From: an uncultured Faecalicatena sp.
GTDB taxonomy: Bacteria > Bacillota > Clostridia > Lachnospirales > Lachnospiraceae
DNA: 36,266 nucleotides
Reading direction: 5' to 3'
NCBI GenBank assembly: GCA_948468385.1
Contig: CAOKHZ010000039.1
Location: forward strand, 1-36,266
The translations under genes and the position numbers were made by a program. Shown in pieces: positions 7,321 to 15,124 of this stretch. Under the pieces are notes generated by a model, which was not told where the DNA came from, made no database searches, and was given only the letters and a program-made list of their open reading frames with translations. The first letter of the stretch is position 1. Each line of letters opens with the position of its first letter.

Positions 7321-8287
7321 GTTTCGACGCAAGCAACGCCAATACCTCTTCCTTCGAAGGCATCACCTTGAGCGCGCCCTTGCGGGTCGTAATCAATGCC
7401 GCCGCCGCATTGGCAAACGTAAGCATTTCCTCAAGCTGCGCCTTGGTCAAATCCTTGATGCCATGCTCCAATACGTAATTTAGCATACAAGCGCAGAACG
7501 TGTCGCCCGCCCCGGTCGTCTCAATGGTATTTTCCATCAAGAACGGAGTCACCTCCACCATCATATCACCATAATACGCCCGGCTGCCCTCGCGTCCCAT
7601 CGTCACCAAAATCAACGGGATGTCATAGGACTCACGCAGTACTTTCACGCCCTCCGTGTAATCTTCCTTGCCCGTAAACCACTGAATTTCATTGTCTGAT
7701 ATTTTTAGGATGTCACACTTTGACATTCCGTATGCAATCTGCTCTTTCGCCTCGTCAAGCGTCTCCCAGAGCGGCTCGCGCAAATTCGGGTCAAACGAAA
7801 TCAGACAGCCGCTTTCCTTCGCCGCCGCAAGCGCCGTGCGCGTCGCCTCCCGAACGCCCTCGTGCGTCATGGACAAGGAGCCAAAATGAAAAAGTTTCGT
7901 ATCCGCGATAAGCTCTCTTTTCACTTCGTCTGCAGACAACGTAATATCCGCCCCGGGATTACGATAAAACGAGAAATCGCGATCCCCGTCCTCATACGTG
8001 TGCACGAAAGCAAGCGTCGTATGTACCTTTTCGTCAAACAACAGATTTTCCGTGTTGATTCCCACGCTGTCCACCACGTCCCGCAAATGCCTGCCCAGAA
8101 AATCGTCTCCCACCTTTCCGATAAATGCAGTCTTTTTTCCCAGCTTTTGCAACATCGCCAGCACGTTGCAAGGCGCGCCGCCCGGATTGGCCTCAAACAA
8201 GTAATTTCCTTGTCCGCTTTCCCCGTTCTGTGTAAAATCTATCAATAATTCTCCCAATGCCGTCACGTCAAATTTTTTGTTCTCCAT
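7313..8287 (-). CDS. scrK: fructokinase (PfkB/ribokinase family)
   Basis: 324 residues. It phosphorylates fructose to fructose-6-phosphate with ATP in the cytoplasm. PfkB features are clear: substrate-loop GGAPCNV near 36-42, IGKVGDDFLG near 56-65, SFDPNLREPLW in the middle, and the C-terminal anion-hole motif TTGAGDTF with catalytic base D262. Its place directly upstream of amylosucrase, which releases fructose from sucrose, supports fructose as the substrate. The start at 8287 has a moderate purine-rich site (AAGAAGGG). Upstream, after 24 nt, is a citrate synthase remnant. No sucrose transporter or phosphotransferase gene lies in the window, so sucrose entry must be encoded elsewhere. Confidence 0.9.
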   Translation of the reverse strand: MENKKFDVTALGELLIDFTQNGESGQGNYLFEANPGGAPCNVLAMLQKLGKKTAFIGKVGDDFLGRHLRDVVDSVGINTENLLFDEKVHTTLAFVHTYEDGDRDFSFYRNPGADITLSADEVKRELIADTKLFHFGSLSMTHEGVREATRTALAAAKESGCLISFDPNLREPLWETLDEAKEQIAYGMSKCDILKISDNEIQWFTGKEDYTEGVKVLRESYDIPLILVTMGREGSRAYYGDMMVEVTPFLMENTIETTGAGDTFCACMLNYVLEHGIKDLTKAQLEEMLTFANAAAALITTRKGALKVMPSKEEVLALLASKQA

Positions 8288-8311
8288 TTTTCTTTTTCCC
8301 TTCTTTAATCG

Positions 8312-8548
8312 TTATTCTGCCCGTCCATCCGTTCCTCCCCCTTCCCTTTCTCCTCGGCCAGTCAGTCTTCTGGCGTAATCCTTCAAAATGACCTCCCTCG
8401 GATCGGAAAGGGTATAGACCGCGTGCCCCATGCCATAAATCAGGCCGCTTTTGTCAAACGCCTGCTTCGTGAGATTCCTTCGTAAATATTCGGTTACCTC
8501 GTCCTCGTTAATCCAATCCTTCACATGTTCCTTGATATCCTCAAACAT
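8312..8548 (-). pseudogene. citrate synthase remnant
   Basis: A 78-codon frame whose text matches the C-terminal part of Lachnospiraceae-type citrate synthase: MFEDIKEHVKDW, then KSGLIYGMGHAVYTLSDPRE and ILKDYARRL. Both the catalytic N-terminal two thirds and the end are missing. After ARRL the frame shifts near 8358-8365: the neighbouring frame continues as AEEKGKGEE, as the family does, so a small insertion in CTGACTGG has also occurred. Upstream, a perfect site AAAAAGGAGG (near 8576-8585) serves only a 9-codon frame, probably what is left of the former gene start or of the operon leader. It lies just ahead of fructokinase and is probably cotranscribed with it. Confidence 0.75.
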
Positions 8549-8698
8549 GTGCCGCGCCCGTCATAAACATCCCACCTCCTTTTTCTTGTCGTCACGATTT
8601 GCAGCCGCTTCACCGTACATACGCACTCGTCGTGCCTTACGGCACTTTGGTTCCACTCATTGGCATTTTACACTACCCGCCGTAAAAAGACAAGGAAT

Positions 8699-8727
8699 AT
8701 TATAAACGTTTTTTGCCCTATTTTTTA
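8699..8727 (-). promoter_or_regulatory. possible promoter of the fructokinase-amylosucrase unit
   Basis: A perfect TATAAT on the minus strand (8704-8699) lies upstream of the remnant and fructokinase. The -35 region (about 8722-8727) is A-rich and weak, so confidence is low. A small hairpin CGTGCC-TTAC-GGCAC (8632-8646) lies in the resulting leader. Confidence 0.3.
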
Positions 8728-8740
8728 TAAAAACTGACGA

Positions 8741-8769
8741 TTGACGTATAAGCAAAAGTGTGAGAAAAT
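8741..8769 (+). promoter_or_regulatory. possible promoter of the Fe-S scaffold/GGGtGRT operon
   Basis: TTGACG (8741-8746), 17-nt spacer, GAAAAT (8764-8769), about 70 nt ahead of the start at 8845. The -35 box is good and the -10 moderate. Confidence 0.4.
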
Positions 8770-8844
8770 ACTAATAAGTGTGATGTTCTTTTAACAATCA
8801 GACATACACGAGAAAAATCATACATATTTGAAAGGAGTTTTAAC

Positions 8845-9537
8845 ATGATTTATTCACATGAAGTACAAATGATGTGTCCGGTGGCTCAAGGTGCGAATCA
8901 CGGACCGGCTCCAATCCCGGAAGAGGCAAAATGGGTAAAGGCAAAAGAAGTAAAAGACATTTCCGGCTTTACACACGGCGTCGGCTGGTGCGCCCCGCAG
9001 CAGGGAGCCTGCAAGCTGACCTTGAACGTAAAAGACGGCATCATCCAGGAAGCCTTGGTCGAAACGCTGGGTTGTTCCGGCATGACGCACTCCGCGGCGA
9101 TGGCCTCCGAAATCCTTCCTGGCAAGACCATTTTGGAAGCGTTGAACACCGACCTTGTCTGTGACGCGATTAACACCGCCATGAGAGAACTGTTCCTTCA
9201 GATTGTATACGGAAGAACCCAGAGCGCGTTCTCCGAGGACGGGCTTGCCGTTGGCGCCGGTCTCGAGGATCTTGGCAAGGGACTTCGCTCCCAGGTCGGC
9301 ACGATGTACGGAACGTTGGCAAAGGGCCCGCGCTATCTGGAGATGGCAGAAGGCTACGTGACCGGCATCGCCTTGGACGACCACGACGAGATTATCGGTT
9401 ATCAGTTCGTAAACCTTGGAAAGATGACGGACTTCATCAAGAAGGGCGATACGCCGAACGACGCTTGGGAAAAGGCGAAAGGACAGTACGGACGTGTTGC
9501 TGACGCGGCGAAGATCATCGACCCACGTAAGGAATGA
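8845..9537 (+). CDS. IscU/NifU-like iron-sulfur scaffold protein
   Basis: 230 residues, resembling the clostridial IscU-like scaffold group that is found next to GGGtGRT genes. The scaffold core has cysteines C49 (GVGWCAPQQ), C56 and C77 (ETLGCSGMTH), the last in the IscU-like setting of a small-residue loop followed by a helix. Residues 1-40 and about 165-230 are extensions not found in classical IscU (about 125-150 aa). The role would be to hold or transfer an iron-sulfur cluster in the cytoplasm, but the partner cysteine desulfurase is not in the window. AAAGGAG is well placed before the ATG. The next gene follows after 35 nt, so the two are one operon. Confidence 0.8.
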   Translation: MIYSHEVQMMCPVAQGANHGPAPIPEEAKWVKAKEVKDISGFTHGVGWCAPQQGACKLTLNVKDGIIQEALVETLGCSGMTHSAAMASEILPGKTILEALNTDLVCDAINTAMRELFLQIVYGRTQSAFSEDGLAVGAGLEDLGKGLRSQVGTMYGTLAKGPRYLEMAEGYVTGIALDDHDEIIGYQFVNLGKMTDFIKKGDTPNDAWEKAKGQYGRVADAAKIIDPRKE

Positions 9538-9572
9538 TTACAAAGGTAAAAACAAATCAGGAGGACAATTAA

Positions 9573-10583
9573 ATGGCTTTATTTGAATCATATGAGAGAA
9601 GAATTGATAAGATCAATGAGGTATTGAACAGCTATGGCATTGCTTCTATCGAAGAGGCAGAAAAGATTACGAAAGATGCCGGCCTTGATGTTTACAATCA
9701 AATCAAGGGCATTCAGCCGATTTGTTTTGAGAACGCCTGCTGGGCCTACATCGTCGGCGCGGCCATCGCCATCAAGAAAGGCTGCAAGTCCGCGGCAGAA
9801 GCTGCGGCCGCAATCGGCGAGGGTCTTCAGGCCTTCTGCATTCCGGGTTCCGTTGCCGATCAGCGCAAGGTAGGCTTGGGACACGGAAACCTCGGCAAGA
9901 TGCTTCTGGAAGAAGACACGGACTGCTTCGCGTTCCTGGCCGGACACGAGTCGTTCGCGGCCGCGGAAGGTGCCATCGGTATCGCCGAGAAAGCGAACAA
10001 GGTTCGTAAGAAACCACTTCGCGTTATCTTGAACGGTTTGGGAAAAGACGCTGCCAAAATCATTTCCCGAATCAACGGCTTTACATATGTAGAGACGGAG
10101 TATGACTATTTCACGGGCGAATTGAAAGAAGTTCAGCGAATCGCTTATTCTGACGGACTTCGTTCCAAGGTAAACTGCTACGGCGCGAACGACGTGCGCG
10201 AGGGTGTCGCCATCATGCACAAAGAGGGCGTGGACGTTTCCATCACGGGTAACTCCACCAACCCGACCCGTTTCCAGCATCCGGTAGCAGGTACTTACAA
10301 GAAGGAATGTGTCGAGCAGGGCAAGAAGTACTTCTCCGTGGCATCCGGCGGCGGTACGGGACGTACCCTTCACCCGGACAACATGGCTGCAGGCCCGGCT
10401 TCTTACGGCATGACCGACACGTTAGGACGTATGCACTCCGACGCACAGTTCGCCGGATCTTCTTCCGTACCGGCCCACGTTGAGATGATGGGTCTGATCG
10501 GTGCCGGAAACAACCCGATGGTCGGCATGACCGTGGCGGTGGCTGTTTCCGTCGAGGAAGCGGCGAAAGCCGGGAAGTTCTAA
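9573..10583 (+). CDS. GGGtGRT family protein
   Basis: 336 residues, recognised by the signature GGGTGRT at 259-265 that names the family. It is a soluble, Gly/Ala-rich protein with conserved cysteines at 51, 56, 71, 89, 118, 202 and 246. A GHGNLGKMLLEEDTDCFAFLAGHES segment (about 103-127, spaced here only by name) and NGLGKDAAK (154-162) look like nucleotide- or cofactor-binding loops, but this is inference. No biochemical role is established that I know of. It always travels, as here, with an IscU-like scaffold, which points to a role in iron-sulfur metabolism. CAGGAGG precedes the start. A strong terminator follows the stop by 17 nt, closing the two-gene operon. Confidence 0.88.
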   Translation: MALFESYERRIDKINEVLNSYGIASIEEAEKITKDAGLDVYNQIKGIQPICFENACWAYIVGAAIAIKKGCKSAAEAAAAIGEGLQAFCIPGSVADQRKVGLGHGNLGKMLLEEDTDCFAFLAGHESFAAAEGAIGIAEKANKVRKKPLRVILNGLGKDAAKIISRINGFTYVETEYDYFTGELKEVQRIAYSDGLRSKVNCYGANDVREGVAIMHKEGVDVSITGNSTNPTRFQHPVAGTYKKECVEQGKKYFSVASGGGTGRTLHPDNMAAGPASYGMTDTLGRMHSDAQFAGSSSVPAHVEMMGLIGAGNNPMVGMTVAVAVSVEEAAKAGKF

Positions 10584-10599
10584 ATCCACTTTGTAAACC

Positions 10600-10654
10600 A
10601 AACCCCCGAGAGCCCTTGAAACTGCGCATTTTCAAGGCCGCGGGGGTTTTAGAT
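10600..10654 (+). terminator. intrinsic terminator of the scaffold-GGGtGRT operon
   Basis: AACCCCCG (10601-10608) pairs with CGGGGGTT (10641-10648), and CCTTGAA (10614-10620) pairs with TTCAAGG (10631-10637) inside it. A T-run follows. This is the strongest plus-strand terminator in the window. Confidence 0.88.
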
Positions 10655-10674
10655 TTCACATTATGCTTTTTCAT

Positions 10675-10846
10675 CTACTTCTGAAACAAATCCGCATGTG
10701 TTCCAGTATCAACAAGCGTCAACGTTAAAATATCATCCTCTATCAGATAAATAATCTTCCATGGCTTCGATTACTTCCGGCTTAAACCTAGGATACTTCA
10801 TGTCAAAAGGAATCCCTCCTTGTAAAATGACCTGCTTTAAAAACAT
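10675..10846 (-). pseudogene. fused scar of a RelB/DinJ antitoxin and YafQ-type toxin
   Basis: Read on the minus strand, codons from 10846 give MFLKQVILQGGIPF and then RFKPEVIEAME, the C-terminal half of a RelB/DinJ-family antitoxin. In a shifted frame from 10761 to the stop at 10675 the text is WKIIYLIEDDILTL followed by DTGTHADLF, the end of a YafQ/RelE-family toxin. The antitoxin end and most of the toxin, with its catalytic residues, are gone, so a deletion has joined the two. The antitoxin fragment keeps an in-frame ATG 8 nt after AAAAGGAGG, a site made by the last codons of the upstream MATE gene, and ends after 37 codons, so a peptide may still be made. Confidence 0.7.
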
Positions 10847-10847
10847 A

Positions 10848-12191
10848 TTAATCGCCTCCTTTTCTCCACCTCGCCACATAATACCCCACCCCAACCGCGT
10901 CGGCCAGAAACCACCCGATTGGCACCGACCACCAGATTCCGACCACGCCGACGACGGGAATTGCCGAGAGAATATATGCCAACGCCACCCTTGTCCCCAG
11001 CGAGGCCACGGTGAGGACGACGGACATTCCCGGCCTTCCCACCGCCCGATAAAACCCATACAGCAAGAACAAACAACCGATTCCACAATAGAAAGCACCT
11101 TCAATTCTTAGATAACGCACTCCCTCCGCAAGAATGGCCGTCTCCCCCTCTCCTACGAAAATCAACATCAGCTGTTTGGCAAATATCCAGACGAAAGCCG
11201 AGACAATGGCACAAAATATCAAGACCGTCATGATGGCACCTTTCAGCCCCGCACGGATGCGCCCCTCCTTTTTCGCGCCGTAATTCTGGGCGATAAACGT
11301 GGAAAACGCGTTGCCAAAATCCTGCACCGGCATGTAGGCGAAAGCGTCTATCTTCACCGCCGCCGCAAACGCCGCCATCACCGTGGCCCCGAAACTGTTG
11401 ACCACGCCTTGCACGAGCAAGATTCCAAGATTCATAATTGATTGTTGGATGCACGTCAGCAGGGAAAAACCGGCGATTTCCTTCAAGCAGGCCAATCGAA
11501 TGCGAAATTTGCCAAACTCCCCTTTGCGAACCCGCAGGCACGGCACGCGCAAAAACGAGTACAACCCGATGCCGATTCCGGAAACATACTGCGCCACCAC
11601 GGTCGCCTCTGCCGCGCCCGCCACGCCTCTTTCCAGACCAATCACGAACCATAAATCAAGGGCAATATTTAAAACCGTGGAAACCGCCAAAAATATGAGC
11701 GGCACGACGGAATTTCCGACCGACCGCAACAAAGAGGCAAAATAATTGTAAAAGAACGTGGCCAGAATCCCGCAAAAAATCACCGCAAGATAGGTGCGCA
11801 TGTCGCCCCACACTTCCCCCGGCACCTGCAAAAACATCTGGATTTTATCAATCAGTAAAAACACAAGAAGATTCAAAAAAATCGTCAGCCCCAAAATAAG
11901 CAGGAAGGAAACACAGATTCCCTCTTTCAATCCTTTTTCGTCCTTTTCCCCGAAACGAATCGAAAAAAGCGTACTGCTTCCCATGCATAACCCCAAAAGA
12001 ATCGAAGTTAAAAATGTCATTAACGTAAAGGAAGACCCCACCGCCGCTAACGCGTTGGGGCCTAAAAACCTTCCCACGATCAAAGTGTCCGCTATGTTGT
12101 AACATTGTTGCAAAAGATTCCCCAGCACCATCGGCACGGCAAAAAGCAACATGGACTTCATGACCGGCCCCTTCGTCATATCCGTATGCAT
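10848..12191 (-). CDS. MATE-family multidrug/metabolite efflux transporter
   Basis: 447 residues with about 12 membrane helices in two homologous halves. The start of the first helix bundle reads MVLGNLLQQCYNIADTLIVGRFLG, the MATE family hallmark (broken here only by length), with LRSVGNSVVPLIFL in the first half and FRAVG-like YGFYRAVGRPGMS in the second. It would export cationic compounds or metabolites in exchange for Na+ or H+; substrate unknown. It begins 7 nt after the cinA stop and is the last gene of the rimO-pgsA-cinA transcript. Its final residues ARWRKGGD abut the toxin-antitoxin scar, so the native C-terminus may have been changed. AAAGGTGATACC precedes the start, a weak site. Confidence 0.9.
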   Translation of the reverse strand: MHTDMTKGPVMKSMLLFAVPMVLGNLLQQCYNIADTLIVGRFLGPNALAAVGSSFTLMTFLTSILLGLCMGSSTLFSIRFGEKDEKGLKEGICVSFLLILGLTIFLNLLVFLLIDKIQMFLQVPGEVWGDMRTYLAVIFCGILATFFYNYFASLLRSVGNSVVPLIFLAVSTVLNIALDLWFVIGLERGVAGAAEATVVAQYVSGIGIGLYSFLRVPCLRVRKGEFGKFRIRLACLKEIAGFSLLTCIQQSIMNLGILLVQGVVNSFGATVMAAFAAAVKIDAFAYMPVQDFGNAFSTFIAQNYGAKKEGRIRAGLKGAIMTVLIFCAIVSAFVWIFAKQLMLIFVGEGETAILAEGVRYLRIEGAFYCGIGCLFLLYGFYRAVGRPGMSVVLTVASLGTRVALAYILSAIPVVGVVGIWWSVPIGWFLADAVGVGYYVARWRKGGD

Positions 12192-12198
12192 CTTGGTA

Positions 12199-12783
12199 TC
12201 ACCTTTCTAACATCTCCACCGCCAGCTTCAGTGCTTCCTCCACCGTCTGTTCCCGGTTTTCCCGGCGATTTCCTTTAAAACGGCACTCCTTCACCCGCGT
12301 GATGCCATTGGCAAAACATCCGATATACACCAGGCCGACCGGCTTTTCTGCCGTACCGCCGCCAGGTCCGGCAATTCCCGTCGCACTTAATGCCATGTCC
12401 GCGCATGCCGCTCTCGCCGCTCCTTCCGCCATTTCCCTTGCCGTCTGCTCGCTGACCGCGCCAAACCGCTCCAACGTCTTCGCGCTGACACCGACCAGAC
12501 GCTGTTTCGCCTCGTTCGAATAGGTCACGTAGCCTTCGTTTAGCACGTCCGACGCTCCCGCCACGTTCACTAAGTTTCCTGCAATCAGCCCTCCCGTACA
12601 AGACTCCGCCGTCGTGACCGTCATTTTCCGCTTTGCAAGTAAATTTACGAGGCGTTCCTCCAGACTTTCATTGTCATGCTCCACCGGCTCCACGTTTGCA
12701 CATGGCTTCGCTCCTGCGCGCACTTCCGTTTCCTCGCAAAGGTTCGCCGCCTGCGCTTTCACACCTTGCCCTTTCCGATCCAT
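12199..12783 (-). CDS. cinA: CinA C-terminal-type nicotinamide-nucleotide amidase
   Basis: 194 residues. Residues from about 40 to the end form the CinA amidase domain, which deamidates nicotinamide mononucleotide to nicotinate mononucleotide in NAD salvage. TVTTAESCTGGLIAG carries the active-site Ser/Cys region, and SATGIAGPGGGTAEKPVGLVY is the conserved second block (both typical of PncC). The N-terminal COG1058 domain of full CinA is absent; instead about 40 charged residues of unknown role precede the domain. The start at 12783 overlaps the pgsA stop as TGATG with GGAGG 6 nt upstream, showing translational coupling; the GTG at 12786 is an alternative. Confidence 0.88.
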   Translation of the reverse strand: MDRKGQGVKAQAANLCEETEVRAGAKPCANVEPVEHDNESLEERLVNLLAKRKMTVTTAESCTGGLIAGNLVNVAGASDVLNEGYVTYSNEAKQRLVGVSAKTLERFGAVSEQTAREMAEGAARAACADMALSATGIAGPGGGTAEKPVGLVYIGCFANGITRVKECRFKGNRRENREQTVEEALKLAVEMLER

Positions 12784-13325
12784 CACATGCCTCCCCGCGT
12801 CAGTACCTGCTTGTTCTTCACAATATAATCAATCAACGAAATGACGGTCAACACCAACGCCACCCCGGTCAAAATCATTTCCACGACATCAAACATCCCG
12901 CCAAAATCCAGAATCAGCGCGATAATCATCGCCATCTGGAACACGGTCTTAAACTTCCCCCAGTAGCTCGCCGCAATCACGATGCCGCTGTCGGAAGCCA
13001 CCAACCGAAAACCACTGATGATGAACTCCCTGGCGATGATGATGATGACAATCCATGCCGACAGCTTCCCCATCTCAATCAGGCAAATCATCGCCGAACA
13101 CACCAGCAGCTTGTCTGCCAATGGATCCATGAACTTTCCAAAATTGGTCACCAAATTTTCCTTACGGGCAATCTGACCATCCAGAAAATCCGTAAAGCTC
13201 GCCACGCAGAACAATACGAGGGCAATCCACTTGTTGGCCGCTCCGCCCACGTCCGTCAACATGAAGAACACGAAAAATGGCACCATCACCACCCGTAACA
13301 CTGTCAGTTTATTTGGCAAATTCAT
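12783..13325 (-). CDS. pgsA: CDP-diacylglycerol-glycerol-3-phosphate 3-phosphatidyltransferase
   Basis: 180 residues, an integral membrane enzyme of the CDP-alcohol phosphotransferase family. It makes phosphatidylglycerol phosphate from CDP-diacylglycerol and glycerol-3-phosphate, the committed step to phosphatidylglycerol. The full signature DG-X2-AR-X8-G-X3-D-X3-D is present: D49, G50, A53, R54, G63, D67 and D71. Hydrophobic helices flank it on both sides. Its start overlaps the end of rimO by 17 nt, with AGGAGG inside rimO, and its stop overlaps the cinA start, so the three genes are translated as one coupled set. Confidence 0.95.
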   Translation of the reverse strand: MNLPNKLTVLRVVMVPFFVFFMLTDVGGAANKWIALVLFCVASFTDFLDGQIARKENLVTNFGKFMDPLADKLLVCSAMICLIEMGKLSAWIVIIIIAREFIISGFRLVASDSGIVIAASYWGKFKTVFQMAMIIALILDFGGMFDVVEMILTGVALVLTVISLIDYIVKNKQVLTRGGM

Positions 13326-14646
13326 CGCTCAATCCTCCTATCAAATCATACTCCTGCGCGCCCGTCACCGTCACCCTGGCAAAGTCCCCCGTCGCAAGGC
13401 ACTCTCCCGTTTCCACGAAAATCAGCCCGTCCACGTTCGGGGCATCCTTGTACGTGCGACCGACGTATACCGGCTCGTCCGTGAGCTTCCCCTCTATCAT
13501 CACCAACAATTCACGCCCGACCATTGCCTCCGCCTGCTCGAAGGCGATGTCTTGCTGCAGTTCCATCAATTCCGCCTGCCTGTCTTCCTTCACTCCTTCT
13601 TCGATTTGTCCCGGCATCGTGGCCGCCGGCGTGTCCTCCTCCGGTGAATAGGGAAACACACCCAGCCTGTCAAATTCCATCTCGTCCACGAACTCCATAA
13701 GTTCCTCATGCTGCTCTTCTGTCTCCCCCGGGAAGCCGGTAATCAACGTCGTGCGCAGGCAAATGTCGGGAATCTCCGCCCGCAGCTTGGCGATGACTTC
13801 CTTCAATTCCCTCTTTGACGTCCGTCGCCCCATCCGCTTCAAGATTTCATCCGAGGCATGCTGGATCGGCAAGTCCAGATAATGGCAAATCTTTGGTTCC
13901 TCCTTCATCACCTGAATCAGTTCGTCGGTAATCTCCTCCGGATAACAATACAAAATGCGAATCCATTGTACGCCACTTATTTTACACAAGCCCCGCAGCA
14001 ACTCGGGCAGCCGCTTCTCCCCGTACAAATCCGTCCCATAAAGGGTCGTTTCCTGCGCGACCAGAATCAGTTCCTTCACGCCTTGTCCTGCCAGTTCCTC
14101 CGCTTCCGAAAGCACCCTCTCCATCGGCACGCTTCGGTACGGCCCGCGTATTTTCGGTATAATGCAATAGGTACAATGCCGACCGCACCCTTCCGCGATT
14201 TTCAAATATGCGTAATGCCCGCCGGTCGTCACCTGCCTTTTCGTCTCCACCTGCGGCAATCCTCTCAAATCTTCCAGCCGCAGCACTTTCTTTTTTTCCA
14301 GCGCGGCCTCCACCGCCTCCACAATCTTGTCGTACGCGGTCGTCCCCAGCACCGCGTCCACCTCGGGAATCTCTTTCATGATTTCCTTCTGATAACGTTC
14401 CGCCAGACAGCCAGTCACAATCAAGGCTTTCGCCTGACCGCTCTTTTTATACTCCGCCATCTCCAGAATGTGATCCACGCTCTCCTGCTTGGCATCATGA
14501 ATGAAACAGCACGTATTGATGATGATGACGTCCGCCTGCGCCTCGTCATCCGTCATCTCATATCCCCCGGATACCAAAAGTCCCAACATCGTCTCGCTGT
14601 CCACGAGGTTCTTGTCACACCCCAATGAAATAAATAAAACCTTCAT
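13309..14646 (-). CDS. rimO: ribosomal protein S12 methylthiotransferase RimO
   Basis: 445 residues. A radical-SAM methylthiotransferase that modifies an Asp of ribosomal protein S12. The N-terminal domain supplies cysteines C10, C46 (INTCCF) and C80 (VTGC) for one 4Fe-4S cluster. The radical-SAM triad C154-X3-C158-X2-C161 in EGCGRHCTYC holds the second, followed by IPKIRGPYRS, typical of RimO rather than MiaB. A C-terminal TRAM domain spans about 375-440. The ribosome binding site AGGAGAG is fused directly to the T-run of the terminator hairpin at 14661-14690, an unusual leader. No promoter is evident between that hairpin and the start. Confidence 0.95.
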   Translation of the reverse strand: MKVLFISLGCDKNLVDSETMLGLLVSGGYEMTDDEAQADVIIINTCCFIHDAKQESVDHILEMAEYKKSGQAKALIVTGCLAERYQKEIMKEIPEVDAVLGTTAYDKIVEAVEAALEKKKVLRLEDLRGLPQVETKRQVTTGGHYAYLKIAEGCGRHCTYCIIPKIRGPYRSVPMERVLSEAEELAGQGVKELILVAQETTLYGTDLYGEKRLPELLRGLCKISGVQWIRILYCYPEEITDELIQVMKEEPKICHYLDLPIQHASDEILKRMGRRTSKRELKEVIAKLRAEIPDICLRTTLITGFPGETEEQHEELMEFVDEMEFDRLGVFPYSPEEDTPAATMPGQIEEGVKEDRQAELMELQQDIAFEQAEAMVGRELLVMIEGKLTDEPVYVGRTYKDAPNVDGLIFVETGECLATGDFARVTVTGAQEYDLIGGLSDEFAK

Positions 14647-14660
14647 ATATACGCTCTCCT

Positions 14661-14690
14661 AAAAAGGCAGATACCTCTTCGGCACCTGCC
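14661..14690 (-). terminator. terminator or attenuator between rpoZ and rimO
   Basis: Minus strand: GGCAGGTGCC and its partner AGGTATCTGCC form a 10-bp stem with two G-U pairs and a short GAAGA loop, followed at once by TTTTT and then the rimO ribosome binding site AGGAGAG. Because rimO has only 14 nt between this hairpin and its ATG, it can work as a terminator for rpoZ and as a leader attenuator of rimO-pgsA-cinA. Confidence 0.75.
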
Positions 14691-14772
14691 CCACGCCAGA
14701 AACCACGCCATGCTTCATGACCGATTCACCGGCATATACGAAACCAGGCGCCTCGCCCTCTTCCCGACAAGC

Positions 14773-15078
14773 CTACGCCTCTTCCTCGATTTCCATTTCC
14801 TCGATTTCTACTTTCTCACCAATTTCCTTTTCTTGCTCTTCCGGCGCGTTCTCGGCCAAAATCTGGAACTTTCCCCCGTTCAACTCGCTGATGGCCGTTG
14901 ACAATGGTTTCGCGTTAGCCTTGGTATTAACCAACGGCATCTGCCCGTCAATCAACTGCCTCGCCCTTTTCGACGTCGCCAACACGATGGAATAACGGCT
15001 GTTAACCACCTTGGTCTCGCCCTCCTCCACGTCCTTGTTCACCACTTTCATCAAATCCGTATAAGATGGATGTAACAT
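14773..15078 (-). CDS. rpoZ: RNA polymerase omega subunit
   Basis: 101 residues. It promotes assembly and stability of RNA polymerase through the beta' subunit. The conserved core is clear: MLHPSYTDLMKVV, SRYSIVLATSKRARQLIDG and KPLSTAISEL. The C-terminal 25 or so residues are an acidic Glu-rich tail, common in Firmicutes versions. AAAGGAG lies at the right distance before the start. It is the third gene of the yicC-gmk-rpoZ transcript, 46 nt after gmk, and is followed by the hairpin at 14661-14690. Confidence 0.93.
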   Translation of the reverse strand: MLHPSYTDLMKVVNKDVEEGETKVVNSRYSIVLATSKRARQLIDGQMPLVNTKANAKPLSTAISELNGGKFQILAENAPEEQEKEIGEKVEIEEMEIEEEA

Positions 15079-15124
15079 GTCTTTTATTCTCCTTTCATTC
15101 TTTCCTGCTCTTTTCAGTTTATAC

